Below, piece after piece: positions 45,481 to 57,511 of a stretch of 64,000 nt of DNA. Numbering within the stretch: the first letter of the stretch is position 1; each line of letters begins with the position of its first letter. The stretch comes from Anaeramoeba flamelloides (Eukaryota; Metamonada; Anaeramoebidae), in NCBI GenBank assembly GCA_027625915.1, contig JANTQA010000023.1, positions 7,750,001-7,814,000 on the forward strand. Reading direction: 5' to 3'. Both the position numbers and the translations under genes were made by a program. The notes under the pieces were generated by a model. That model ran no database searches. It was given only the letters and a program-made list of their open reading frames with translations, and was not told the origin of the DNA.

Positions 45481-46974
45481 ATGTTAAATAAATCATTTCT
45501 TTAAATCTTTTATAGTGTATTGGCTCATATGTGTAAAAGGGTTTTCTATTATTAGAAAAAAAAGCTTTAAAATATTTAAATAGTCATGATTATTCACAAA
45601 TACCTAAAATTGGCAAAAATGGCTAAAAATCTCTGATCATCATTTATAAAACATAGTTCTAAATTGAAAATATTGTAATTTTGGTAAAAAAAAAAATTTA
45701 AATTCAAAATAAAAAAAAAATTATCATTTTTTGATTTCAAAAACTTGATGAAATTCATTAGTAAAAATTTAATAAAATCAAATGGGATTAAAAGGGTCAG
45801 TGGATTTGAAAAAGAAATCAATGTGTACCCATATAAGGAAATATTGAATCCCGGTGGCCGGATATACTGTCAGTGGTTCTATTTATTCCTTATATTGAAT
45901 AAAATCAAGAATTTTACATTATCAAATTAAATTTTAGAAAAATGGTGTTAAATTTTTATTAATTTGTGAAATAAAAAAAAAAAAAACAGTGTAATTTGGT
46001 AGTACATTAGTATATTAGACGGGACATATGAAAAAAATTATAAATAATAAAAAAAATCAAAATTTTAATTTAAAATATCAAGATATTTCAAATTATCCTC
46101 AATCAGATCATTTCAAAAATCTAGGGCATTTACTAATTACTTAAATGGATATTATCATGTTATAAATACCAATTGAAATGAGGCTTTGATTTTGTGTTTA
46201 AAATGTGAAAATGGGGTAATAAGAGAAATTATTGACATTTTATTCTGTTTTTTTCCTTCCACCATAAAAATATAATATTAATATTTTAATATAAATTTTG
46301 GTAAAAAAATCTTAATGAAATAATTTTTAACTTAGACCCTTTGAACTTATTTTCATGGATCAATATTTGTTGAATGTGTGCTACTGTCATTAAATTCATA
46401 AATGCGTGTTCATTGAGGGGGGTATATTGGGTTTACTTTAGACTTTTTTAAGTATAAAATAAAAAAAAATTTTTTTCTCGTTTTTTTTTTTTTCTCAAAA
46501 AAAAAGAAATTTAATCTTTGAATATCTTCATTATTCTTTTTTCGAGTTTATTTAAAGAAATCCATTTATTATTTATATTTCATTACCATTCAAATTTTAT
46601 CTTTCTGTTATTGCTATAGAGGCCAATTTTTCGACCCAAGTTGAAATTTCCACAATATGCGATAGTTAAAAAAAAACAGTTACTTATACAACTTCAATAA
46701 TCACATCATTAAATACTGTTTGTTTGTCTTTCATTTTCCAATTCTTAAATAATCTTTGTTTGGAAAACTCATTGAAACCAATGCCTAATCTCCGAAAATG
46801 AAGATCACTAATTATATTTCAAAAGAAAACATTACAATATTAAGTGGAAGTGTACTTTCTTTATTTAAAAGTCCTATTGAATTTTATCAATAAGAGTCAG
46901 TTTTCAAAAAATCATTTTTTTTTTTTATTTTATAAATTCGGTCTCTGGCTTTGGTTCCTGATAAAAATAATTCT
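45481..46974. other. AT-rich region with one unassigned frame
   Basis: The frame at 45745-45930 (61 codons) contains VSGFEKEINVYPYKEILNPG then GRIYCQWFYLF, more protein-like than its surroundings, but has no family match or splice context. 46620-46670 (AGGCCAATTTTTCGACCCAA) is open in several frames and undecidable. Confidence 0.3.
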
Positions 46975-47190
46975 CAATAAAAGTGGAATAAAAATGGAGT
47001 ACAACTCTATCATCCTCGAAACGTCGACAAACTCTGATAAAAAAAAAAAAAAAACGGCCTTTGAAGGTAGGATATCTATGGGATATGACATTTTGCACCT
47101 TTTTTTTCGATTTTCGCCCTTTGATAAATTTTTATCCTACAGACTAAGAAGTGTGGTATGGGTGTGATAGAGTGGTACAGGCGATATCAT
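46975..47190. mobile_element. Inverted-repeat element Q, copy 2
   Basis: GGAGTACAACTCTATCATC near the left end faces GTGTGATAGAGTGGTACAG at the right end, giving imperfect terminal inverted repeats. The interior matches 4375-4640 at ACTCTGATAAAAAAAA and ATCTATGGGATATGACA. The 107-codon frame at 46844-47167 runs through it and is not called as a gene. Confidence 0.6.
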
Positions 47191-48558
47191 TATACCACGT
47201 TAAATTGTTTATTATTGTAACAAGCAATTCATTTTGGTTTAAAAAAATATCATTAAAGGATTTTACATCTTAAAAGCGCAATAAAGGCCTTTCTAATTAA
47301 TTGTTCTGGTTCTTACTTGAGGTAAAGATATTTCTAATTTCTTTTCATGAATTTCTGTCAGGCATTATCTTCATTTTTCCCCTTTCTTTTTTTGTCTTCG
47401 ATTTACAATTGAAAAATATTTTCCTTTTTTGACTTTTTAGTTATTTCCAAACGAACCAACAAACCTCCCAGAGGTTGAATCAAAGCACAAAAATAATCAC
47501 AAAAAATCATGAAAAGATCATAGATATTTTAGTCAATTTTTCAACTTGAAGAAACAATTTTCAAATGAAATACCAAAGTGTGGGTTGTTCAATAATGTAC
47601 GATCAGTCAACACTGTAATTGAAAGCTAAAAAACAATCTGAATATTTTCCCCTTAAAAATCCAAATATCAATTAAAGTAATACCCAAATCAAACAAACCT
47701 TTGGAAACAAAGTTGGGTACAAAAACTTGTTTGAAAAAAAAAGTAATTCTCACTTTTCCTCAAATTTCAATCTAAAATCCTGGACTGTCACTCAAAAGCC
47801 ATGGACACACCATTGATATTTTTCTATAAAGAAAACCTTTTTCCCAATAATAATCTGTGTGGGGTAAAATAAATATGACGAAATGGTTAAACTTCACAAT
47901 ATTTTTTAGACACACAATACTTTTTGAAAGAATTATAAATAGAAACAAGTTGGCAAATCTTATTGAGTTTGCAAGTTTTGCAAAACAAATTCAGAATTAA
48001 AAATAAAATTAGCAATCCTCAAAAAAATTTAAATTTTAAAAATTACTCTTCTAAAATAAGATCAATCAAATTTTCTAATGAACACCAAAATTTTTCGTGT
48101 TTGTTATTTGAAAGGAATATTTGTGAAATTTCTTTAAAAAGTAAAAGGGATTTTCAAAAATAACACAAAAGTTGAAAAGAGGAAGAGACACTTGTGGTTC
48201 TCTGTCAAAAGTGTTTCTACGTCTTTTGAAATCAAGAATTACTTTTTATGATAAGATTAAATTGTAAAAATGTTTCAAATGTTAGTTTGCTCAAAAAAGT
48301 ATTAATCTGAAATAATATACACGTATCATTTATCAAGCTGTTTGTTGATCTCTCCTTTATTACAAAAAAAGATAAATTTTAATGGAATAAATTTTGAATT
48401 TTTCAAGTTTTTAAAAACTAAAGAGACTTTAACGATTTCTGTCAATACACTTAAAATCAAATGGAAAACAATTCTTTTTCCCAAGAACAAGAAATTTTGA
48501 TATGATTCATTTTTTTTTGTATTTTAAATAACCAATAATCAACTAAAAAAATTAACTC
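47191..48558. other. Upstream of the small PH gene, unassigned
   Basis: After an acceptor-like GACTTTTTAG, 47441-47500 reads LFPNEPTNLPEVESKHKNNH and stops; it could be a short last exon, but no partner exon was found. The 66-codon frame at 47963-48163 has no recognisable content. Confidence 0.3.
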
Positions 48559-49013
48559 ATGTCTAACGACCCTATTTTATCAACCGAACTTTGTGTTCTA
48601 ATGCGTAAACAAAAAATGGTTACTAAAAAAAGTGCTTGGTCCCAACGTTTAGTAACTTTGAATCCAACAAATATTACAATTAATCTGGGAAAGGTAATAA
48701 TAAAAAAAAAATCTGATTTTGGTTTTGCTTTATCAACTAATGAAAATCTTTTTTTTTTGTTTTTTTGACTCTTTTTGTTCCTTTCCTGCATTTTTCTACC
48801 TTTTCTCTTCTAATTTCTTTACAGAAAAATGAAGTTCTTGAATTGTTGGATCTCGAAGCCATTGTGCAGCCAAAAATTGAAAAGCCAACACCTAGATATT
48901 TTTTAAAGCTTTCAAAATATGGAAAAAGGCCAGTATTTTTAGAATTCGCAACAGAAAACAAACAAAACGTTTGGAAAGAGAAAATTTCAGCTTGTGTTTC
49001 AGAATTTGTATGA
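48559..49013 (+). CDS. Small PH-domain protein, two exons
   Basis: Exon 1 (48559-48693) encodes 45 residues, MSNDPILSTELCVLMRKQKM then TKKSAWSQRLVTLNPTNITI, ending in phase 0 at GTAATA. The intron is 131 bp and ends TTCTTTACAG. Exon 2 (48825-49013) adds 62 residues and ends TGA. Total 107, about one PH domain. The order W-x-R-L-V-TL, then EVLELLDLEAIVQPK, RYFLKLSKYGKRPVFLEFAT and the closing helix NKQNVWKEKISACV, with its Trp at about residue 95, is that of PH folds. PH domains bind phosphoinositides or proteins at membranes. The basic lipid-binding loop is weak here, so a protein-binding role is equally possible. No other domain is present. Confidence 0.75.
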
Positions 49014-49556
49014 TCTATCTTTTTTTTTTCTTTATTTTTTTTTTTTCAAAAATTACTTTTGTTCCATTAAACCCAAGAATGTGGAAAAAAACACCACAGC
49101 GTTGAGCATTTTTCTTGACTTTCATTGAGCTAAAGTCTCATTCTGTTGAAAAGAAATTGTTGAATTTCTCATAACCTTTTTTTTTAAAAAAAAAATAGAA
49201 TGAAAAAAATCTACGAGCAAGGGTATTTTGATTTTTAAATTGGACAGAAATTTTCACCTTTTCCTCATACTATTTACGAACGCTAGCAATTTTAAAGAAA
49301 AAAAACACCACTTTTAGTTGATTTATATTCATTCTCTTAACCTTTAACTCACAAATCCAAAAAGTAAAACAGATTTGAAAAAAAGAGAAAATGAGATGAA
49401 ATTTTGATCTCATTTAAAATTTGAATATCAGTTAAGGACATTTCTGTCTTTATTTGAGATTGGCAAATGAAAAAATTCTTACAGCTAACTCATTAACCTT
49501 TTTGTGTTCATATTTTTTGCTGATCAAGTATTCTCAATAATTTAAAAAATAAAAAT
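49014..49556. other. 3' flank of the small PH gene
   Basis: No gene. 49340-49430 resembles the tracts at 20030-20090 and 37290-37340 (GAGATGAAATTTTGATCTC), another piece of the same dispersed repeat. Confidence 0.35.
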
Positions 49557-49668
49557 ACTTTTTAAAAAGGTGATCACAAAAGTATCTCCAAAACACATGA
49601 TGTGGTTCACTAGAAACTATTTTCAGGACTTTATTGTAAAGCCTTATTATCACACCTTTTTAAAAAGT
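49557..49668. repeat. 112-bp foldback sequence
   Basis: ACTTTTTAAAAAGGTGATCA at the left faces ATCACACCTTTTTAAAAAGT at the right. Inside lies a short palindrome CACATGATGTGG. It could be a very small MITE or a hairpin. The overlapping frames at 49570-49859 on both strands are not called. Confidence 0.5.
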
Positions 49669-50387
49669 TCCCTGACGTCAAATTCTTTTGTTGGTTTGTT
49701 CTTCTTATTCTTACTGATAAATTCTGAAAATTTCAAAAAAATTTTGAGTTCATTTTCCATTTTTTTGAAATTCCTAATGAATCTACTTATAAAACAGTTC
49801 TTGACAAGGAATATTGCAAAACAACTCAATTTTATAAAGTTTGGTATCATTTGAACCAATAAAGTGCTTTATTCAAATCTTGCGAAAAATGATTTATTAT
49901 TCAAAACTGAATAAAATAATTTCAAAATTTAATACAAAAATGATTTGAATTTATCAGTATTCTTATTATCAATTTTGAACTTTTTTAAATCTTGATTTCT
50001 TTTTTGGTAATACAATTAAACAGCAGAGAGATTAATTTTAGTAAACAGCCCGTCTACATATTATAATTGAATTCTAATACCTTTGATTTTTGAGTCAACA
50101 AAATGAAAAAGAAATAATTTTCAATTCAAAAAACTATTGATCTTCCAAATGAAACAACCGTTTCCCTAACTTTGTTAATTATCTCATTTATGACTTTTGC
50201 TTCCACAATTTCCAATCATTTCCAATACTCTGTATTTTAAAAAACCTTTTAATTTTTTTTTGAATGAATTTAAAAAAAATTCTTCCAGATTCATTTAAAT
50301 CGTTACAGATAATAAAAAAAATGACTACCCTTTTTACATTGTCACTACAAAAAATCTCGTGACTTTTCCAAATATTTGTGACTTTTA
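49669..50387. other. AT-rich stretch without a gene
   Basis: Nothing was supported except 50345-50387 (AAAAAATCTCGTGACTTTT), which resembles 42583-42603 inside the nested TCGCGA element. Confidence 0.35.
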
Positions 50388-50487
50388 AAAGCTTTCAAAC
50401 AATTCCCAAAGCTTCCACACAATTCTCAAAGCTTTCACACACTTTCAAAAGCTTTCACACATTTCCCAAAGCTTTCAAACACCCCCT
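50388..50487. repeat. 20-bp tandem repeat, five units
   Basis: Five exact-length 20-bp units with consensus AAAGCTTTCACACAATTCCC. They differ mainly in the last seven bases; a degenerate sixth unit (AATGCTTT) follows. GC-richer than its surroundings. Confidence 0.9.
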
Positions 50488-51128
50488 CAATGCTTTAAAA
50501 GGGTAAAAAGCTATGGAAAAATGTAAAGTAAAAAAATTTTACATTTTCCCAAGATTCTTCTTCTTATTTTCGACTGATCAATAAAGATACATTCAATTGA
50601 AACCAAGTAAAATGAAACAATCGGAATTGTTGCACTCTGAAAGTCAATTTTATAAGAATAGGAAAACCATAACAATTAAAATTACAGAAATGTCCAATTT
50701 CACTAATGTTTTACAAATTAATCTCAAATTTGGAAAATTTAACATACTTAAATTTTGGTTTCATTTGATGTTTTAAATACTATTTTGATTCCAATAATCA
50801 ATCTAATTTTTGGACTTGGTTTTTAAACATATTCAAAAAAAGAGTAAATAAATATTCGGAAAATGCTTACTATTACTTACGTTTTACAATTAAAAAAGGT
50901 GAATAATTTTTTTTTTTTTTTTTGACATTTGCTATTTTAAAAAAGTGTGACAAAAAAAGTTTTTAGCACATCTATAAAACGGTTTATCAAACTCAATAGA
51001 AACTATTTTGAGAATTGTATTCAAAACATTTTTTTATCACAGTTTTTCCAAACAACTCATCAACATTAATGAATTTTTTCACTTTAAATCTTGTATCGTT
51101 TTATTATTAATCAAACTATTTTGATTAA
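50488..51128. other. AT-rich stretch, possible relative of the TCGCGA element interior
   Basis: 50560-50630 shares AAGATTCTTCTTCTTATTTT (in reverse) and AAATAAAATGAAAAC-type tracts with 42970-43290. No TCGCGA motif is present. No gene. Confidence 0.3.
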
Positions 51129-51158
51129 TATATATCTATATCTATATATATATATATA

Positions 51159-52677
51159 AACTCTGTTTCAGTCAATGGGGCCCAAGCAAAAATAGAAATT
51201 GAGAATATTTTTTTTATTAAAAGGGTATTGATAATTCAAAAAATCACACTCACATAGACTTACTAATACTTGATTCTTGAAATAGTTATCATTCACTCAA
51301 ATCTAAAAAAAAAAAATAAAACAAAAAATAAAAAAAACGAAAGGCCCCTTTGAAAAAAAACAACGATGTTCGTTTTGGTTTTTATTGTCGATTAATTTAA
51401 AAATAAAAAGAAAGTTTTTATGGATTATTTCTAATACAAACTATTGATTGGGCCACCATCTTCTTGAATTACTAATAGAATCCTCTTTTCCATTGATTTT
51501 ATTAAATTTTCCAAAGTCTCCCATTTTAATTTTTCCCAGACATTATAGAGAACCTCTATAAAATTTTCAACATTTGTTGGTCTGTTTTTTTCAAGATGTG
51601 AATCCATAATAGCCCAAAGGTTCTCAATAGGGTTTAAATCTGGTGAATTTGGAGGCCATGGGTCCAATACTTTACATTTTTTTTCTTAGGTATTTCATTG
51701 AAAATTTCGAAGTATGGGGACGAGCACCATCTTGCATAAAGGTCCAATCGAATTTACCATATTCCCTATTCGCCCTTTTGATTAGCTTGGAACCTTTAAT
51801 ACAATTCTCAATATAAATTTCTGAATTCACAGAAGAATCAAGAATGATTAATTGGGATTGGAAAAAATATCCAAAAGCTCCCCAAATCAAAATTTTGGTA
51901 TCATAATTAGATTTGTTTATAAAACAAGAATCTGTTTTTTTGTTGTTGTTCAATAGAAGTTAGAAAAAACAAAAAAAAAAAAAAAAAAAAATAAAAAAAC
52001 CAAACCATCATTCTCTCCTCTTTTCCTCCAAATCCTTTTATTTCGGGAATTAATAAAAAACCATGATTCATCTGAGAAAACAACACGGGTCCAATCAGTT
52101 TTGAGGGAAAGATGGTCATGAGCAAACAATAATCTTTTCCCAATCTGTGTTTCATTTAAACGCTGACGAATTCTCGGTGGCTTATAATCAAAGCCAATTT
52201 TTTTTACGAATTCGGAAAATTGTTGTTGGTGAAGAAATTACATTTTGGTGGTTGTTTTTAATAAAAGAACTCAACTCCCTACAAGTTGATTTTCTATTCT
52301 CTGTTGTTTTTTCTTGAACAATTTGAATTAATTCTTCAGTGATTTTAGTTTTTGAACCGCCTTTTTTTTTATTTGTCATGCGGCGTTCATTTTCCCAATT
52401 CTTAATCCAAACTCTGACTTTTTTACGACCAATTTTTAATTCATCTGCAATATATCTTTGCGTATGACCTTGTGAATATAAAGAAATTATTTGAAATCGA
52501 ATTTCAATTTCTTGATTTTCCATTTTGACAATTTTGAAATTAAAAAACAGTAAAAACTTGAAAAAATGATTTCCATTTGGAAATTCTCAAAATATTTTTT
52601 AACTTCTAATATCCAAGCAAACCATTAAAACACACGGCATTCACCCATCACAACTGGGCCCCTTTGACTGAAATATA

Positions 52678-52681
<4 letters not shown>
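51159..52681 (-). mobile_element. Tc1/mariner DNA transposon M3 with transposase
   Basis: 1.52 kb inserted within (TA)n on both sides. Inverted ends: AACTCTGTTTCAGTCAATGG then GGCCCA at the left; reversed right end AAACTATATTTCAGTCAAAG then GGGCCCAG. It carries one transposase gene on the minus strand. The element is complete end to end, but the gene is broken (see next entry). It is the only copy in the window with coding capacity and matches M1 and M2 at both ends. Confidence 0.93.
51431..52523 (-). pseudogene. Tc1/mariner transposase, broken
   Basis: Starts MENQEIEIRFQIISLYSQGH. An N-terminal helix-turn-helix (TQRYIADELKIGRKKVRVWI) is followed by a second DNA-binding part (SPTTIFRI). The catalytic domain then runs VVFSDESWF (first Asp), TFMQDGARPHTS (second Asp) and PWPPNSPDLNPIENLW (last acidic residue), with spacing close to the DD34E pattern of Tc1-like enzymes. 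The C-terminus reads ILLVIQEDGGPINSLY and stop. The gene is split over four frame segments, by shifts near 52190, around the T run at 51970-52000, and near 51675. The T/A-rich stretch 51960-52010 looks like an expansion or small insertion that disrupts the frame after VVFSDESWF. The enzyme is therefore inactive in this copy. Confidence 0.92.

Positions 52682-52716
<35 letters not shown>
52682..52716. repeat. (TA)n array at the right end of M3
   Basis: Continuation of the TA array in which M3 is inserted; a shorter array precedes the left end at 51129-51158. Confidence 0.95.
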
Positions 52717-52718
<2 letters not shown>

Positions 52719-54458
52719 AAACATTACGAAAATTTCGGCAAAAAGTAAATAAATAAAAAAATTATCAAAATATAAAATGGATTTTAAAAAGAAATTTGAA
52801 CAATTCAGAACTTAAATAATAAGATTGATAGCAAATTATTTTTTTTCATTCTTCTACCTTTAAAAATTATTCAAAAAAAATTTTTTTTGTTTTCAAAAGT
52901 TAACTAAAAAATAATTTTTTGTGATCTTTTGAACTGTTTTTTACAATTGGTCTACAATTCAAAAAAAATTGCATAAATATTTTAATTTTTTTGATTTAAA
53001 GTGGAATTTTCAACTTATTAAAAACAATCAACGAAGTTGAAGATTTTTTTGTTGTGATTTGAAAAGGGTGTTGTTTTTCCAAAAAAAAAATGTAAATAAT
53101 TTGTTTCGTTAGTGAAAAGTCCTTGTGAATATTATCTGCTTCTTCTTCTTCTTTTTTTTTTTTTGTCCAACTGACATAACTTGCATTTGATAGATAATCT
53201 ATGGATTCTAATTACCCGCATTTTCTTTTCGATAAGATCAACGAAAAAGATAAAAAATACAAAAAAGAAAAAATGAAAAATAATTTCAATAAAGTAAAAA
53301 TATAATAAATTACAGTTAAAGATGTTGAAAATAGGAAAATTTATTTTGAATTCGAACATTGTCTCATCAAATGTTGAATATATTAACTTCAACTAAAAAA
53401 AAAACTATCAAAAAATTAATTGAAACAAAATTATTAGGCTAAATATAATAAAAATAGGTTTTTTGGAAGAAAAAAAAAGTATTTTTTGAATCTTTTTGAT
53501 AAAACTCTAATATTTATTAAATGATTTTCATTTTACGAATCAATGAATTTATAAATATTGTATTTTTCAATAAATTGAGTAAAAAAATTGATTTTTTTTT
53601 ACTTAAAGGAAACATTATTGAAACGAATCAATTACTAATTTGCAAATAAGAAATGAGAAATAGTCCGTTTAGATTTAAAAAAAAATTCAAGAAGAATTCT
53701 AGATAAATAACTCTGAAATTAAAAGTTTTATAAACTATTTGAAATTAATTTTTTTTACAGTTATTTCTTCTTCTTTAAAATGCTTTTAGCAATCTTAAGG
53801 GATTAAGGATAAAGATAAATATTTTTTTATTTTGAAAGAATATCTAAACAATTGTTTTTGTAAAAAGTCAATATTCATAAACTAATTTTTTAAAAAATAA
53901 TAAAAAGAATACCGAAAAAATGGCAATTGTAAGGAAACAAATATTTTCCTGCCAAAAATCTCCTAATGCATATTAAATTAAATTTTACATAAATTCAATT
54001 CTTTTAAGATCATAATTCAACACCCAAAAACATTTCTTTGTGAAATTATTATTATTATTATTATTTTTTTTTCTTTCAAAATGCAAAAAAAAAAAAATAT
54101 AAACATTTCAGCAAGATGATTTTGGGTAGTTTTCATAAAACAACACATTAAATTTTTATGTAATGTGATACTAATTAGTGAATCACAAATTACAATACTT
54201 GGTATGAACATACTCAAATATATTATCCTAATTTATATTAATATTTTCAAAAAGATTAATGGATTGTATTTTTTCGTTGAAGAAAAACCCAAATAATATA
54301 ACTGTTTTTATTTTCATTCAAATAATTTTTTCAATATAAAATATTTAAACTTTTAAATTTACTAACCCTATCCATATTTATTAAATTTTTTTTTTTTTTT
54401 TTTAATATTATTTATTAATAATTCAATTTTTTTAAAAAAGAAACGAGAATTTTTTTTA
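52717..54458. other. Intergenic region with R4 and a short repeat
   Basis: 52985-53090 matches 15650-15760. 53610-53990 is the second copy of R4 (see 17640-18010). No gene. Small minus frames at 53132-53392 and 54017-54217 are AT-rich noise. Confidence 0.4.
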
Positions 54459-56793
54459 ATGGAACAAGAAAAAAAAAAAAACGCAGAAAAAAATAAACCA
54501 GCAAAATCTGGGTATTTAAGAAAAAAAGGCAAAAAAACTTTATTTAGACAAAAATGGAGAAACCGTTATTTTGAATTAATACCAAATGAAAGAAAACTTT
54601 ATTATTATAACGACGATCAAAAAGTAACATCTTTTTTCATTTTTTTTATTCTTAATATTACTATTTTGCTTTAAAATCCATTTCACTCAAAGTCCCCCAA
54701 GATAAAAATGAAAAATTCTCTTTTTTTAAGAATCAACCAACATACAATTGTTTAGAAATAATAGAAATAATGAACTTTGGATTACGAGTTGATATTCATA
54801 AAAAAAGATACCTGAAAAAACCATAAATATAAAAAATAAAATGTTAAAAAAAATTTTCGGCCACTTTCATTTGAATGTCTCGTGCAAAATTTCTCAATTT
54901 CTTTTGAAAATTAAAATTGTTGACAATAAGATTTTTAAATTGTAAATGTATGAATTTTAAAAGAAATTACAAAGCAAGAATTTTAATTAAATTATTAGCA
55001 AACCGAAAAATTTTTTTATTCGAAAACAAGGAATAATAAAATCACCGTTTCAATAACGAATAGAAAAAATAATTTTATTTGTTTATTTATTTCCACAAAA
55101 AACCAAACATCCAACTTAAAACTTTGTATATATTAATTTTAATATATATCTTTCTGAGTGGTCTAATTGATTGCGAAAAATTCACTTATTTACAATGAAT
55201 ATTATCAAAATTAACAAAGTTTCATTTTTTTAAAAATTATAAACAATCAAAATTCGAATAAATACTCTCATTTTTTATCTTAATTTTTCATCTTTCTAGA
55301 AATAGGATTAAAAGCATATTTATTACCTAAAGTTGCTATTTAAATTAATATCCTTTGTTACTTATAAAAATAATAATACAGGTTAAAAAAAAGTTGTGTA
55401 TTTTTATTTGAAACACGAGAAATCTCATTTTCTTTTTACTTTGTGTTGCAAACAAAAATTAAAACACCGACTGTTTTTTTTTCTTTTGTAAAACTGTACT
55501 TGATTAATATTTTATTGGTTTATTCCAAATACTTTTTACACTTTCTGATGAATTCTCTGTTCTTGTAATATTCTTTTCTATTTTTTCAAACTCTTTTCTT
55601 TTTTTTCTTTTTTTTTGAATTCAAATTTATTTTATTGTATCTTAGATTTAATGAAATAAATTTAAATTATGGAAAATCTAACAGCACTTTTTGTTGGGGT
55701 TTCTGCTTTATTAGTTAAGTGTTCTAGGTTTTTTTGATGTTTTCTATTTTATTTGAGAAGTGTTCTAGGTTTTTTTGAGTTTTCTATTTATTTTTAAAGT
55801 GTTCTAGGTTTTTTCGAACAGTTGATATTAGGTTAAAGTCAAGTTCTTCCGTTTTTGAAGAACTTAAATAAAATTAGTTGATGGTATCCAACCATTTGAT
55901 CGATCAATAATTGTTAATAGAATTTAAACTAATTTACTAATACCTTTTTTTTGTATACCCATCTCCAAAATTTTAGCACACCGATAATTTATTAGTATTG
56001 ATAATTATTTATTTATTTTACTTTGTGAGTATTATAATTTAGAAACAATTATTGACATTTCAATTAGTAAATGGTTCTAATTTGATATTTCTTCGAAAAT
56101 TGATTAAAAAAGATTGTTTTTTCATAAATTGAATTATTGGTAAATAAAAATTTTGAATTGGAGTTTATATATATATCATTAATACAACATTTACACTACA
56201 AAAGTAATTTTTTTTAAAAAAAAGACTCAAATAATTGTTTTGTTTATATATTTTGAAATATGTTCTGGGAATAAGAATTTTTATTTTCTAATAGTTTTTC
56301 ATAAAAGAAAATTTCAGATTTGATTTGATTTTATTTGATTTTATTTTGATTTTGATTTTTTTTTGAATGAGAGTATTTATTTATTCATTTGGCTTGTAAT
56401 TTATTTCTTTAGGCCTCTTCGTTAAGTTTCATTCAAAGTCTCTCAAAGTGTTTTTTATTTAATCATAAATTTTATAGTCATTGCTAAAAAAGTGTGACAA
56501 AGAAAGTTTTTAACAGAAACCTAAAAATATAGTACAATTGAAGTTTTTAATTATTCTAAAGATAATTATGAAAACTTTTTGGCCACACATTTTTAAAATG
56601 TACTATTGACGAAATCAGGATAATTTCAAAATTCTTATTACAATATCAGGCTTTTATATATCTATCGAAAATTTTTTTTTTTTTGTTTTTCTTGTTCGAA
56701 TATAAAATTCAATTGTAGTCAAGGAAAGGTCGGAACTTATTTTTTTTTTCAAATATAAAATGGTACTATGAGATTATATCACATTATAACTTT

Positions 56794-56828
<35 letters not shown>

Positions 56829-57480
56829 TAAATCTTTATTTAGAGAACTTTTAGATTAATTTAATTCTATTATTATTAAACAAAATTAATATAATTTTAT
56901 TAAACTCTTTAGAAAGGATCTCATCTTGGATTTATTGATTTAAAATCAAATTTCGTCATCAAATCGCATACATTCTCAGATGAACCTTTTGGAATAATTA
57001 TTGACATTGGTCAACGCGAATACTATTTTGCTGCTAGTTCAGATCGTGAAAAAGAGAGTTGGATTGAAATAATCAATAAGCATTCCAAAGAAATTAAAGA
57101 AACTGAAATAAAAAAAGAAGATGAAACTGAAAAAGAAAACGAAAATAAACAAGAAGAACAACAACAAGAACAGGAGCAACAGCAGGAACAACAACAAGAG
57201 CAACAACAAGAGAAACAACAAGAAAAAGAAACTGAAATAAAAGAAGAAAACCAAAATTCAAATGAAAATCAACAACAAGAACAACAAGAAAAACAACAAG
57301 AAGAACAACAAGAACAAGAACAACAACAAGAACAAAAACAAGAAAATGAAAACGAAAATGAAATTGAACAACAAAATAAGACAAATAAGGATCTTACAAT
57401 TAATAGTGAAACAAATATAACTTCTACACAAAATTCAGAAACTATTAACAACAATAACAATATTGAAAATGAAAATATAC

Positions 57481-57511
<31 letters not shown>

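Noticed and set aside
46844-47167. 107-codon frame with a coding-like middle
   Set aside because: It lies across element Q, whose second copy at 4375 is not open.
50388-50487. Repeat array that could be mistaken for CRISPR
   Set aside because: Units are contiguous with no spacers, and the DNA is eukaryotic.
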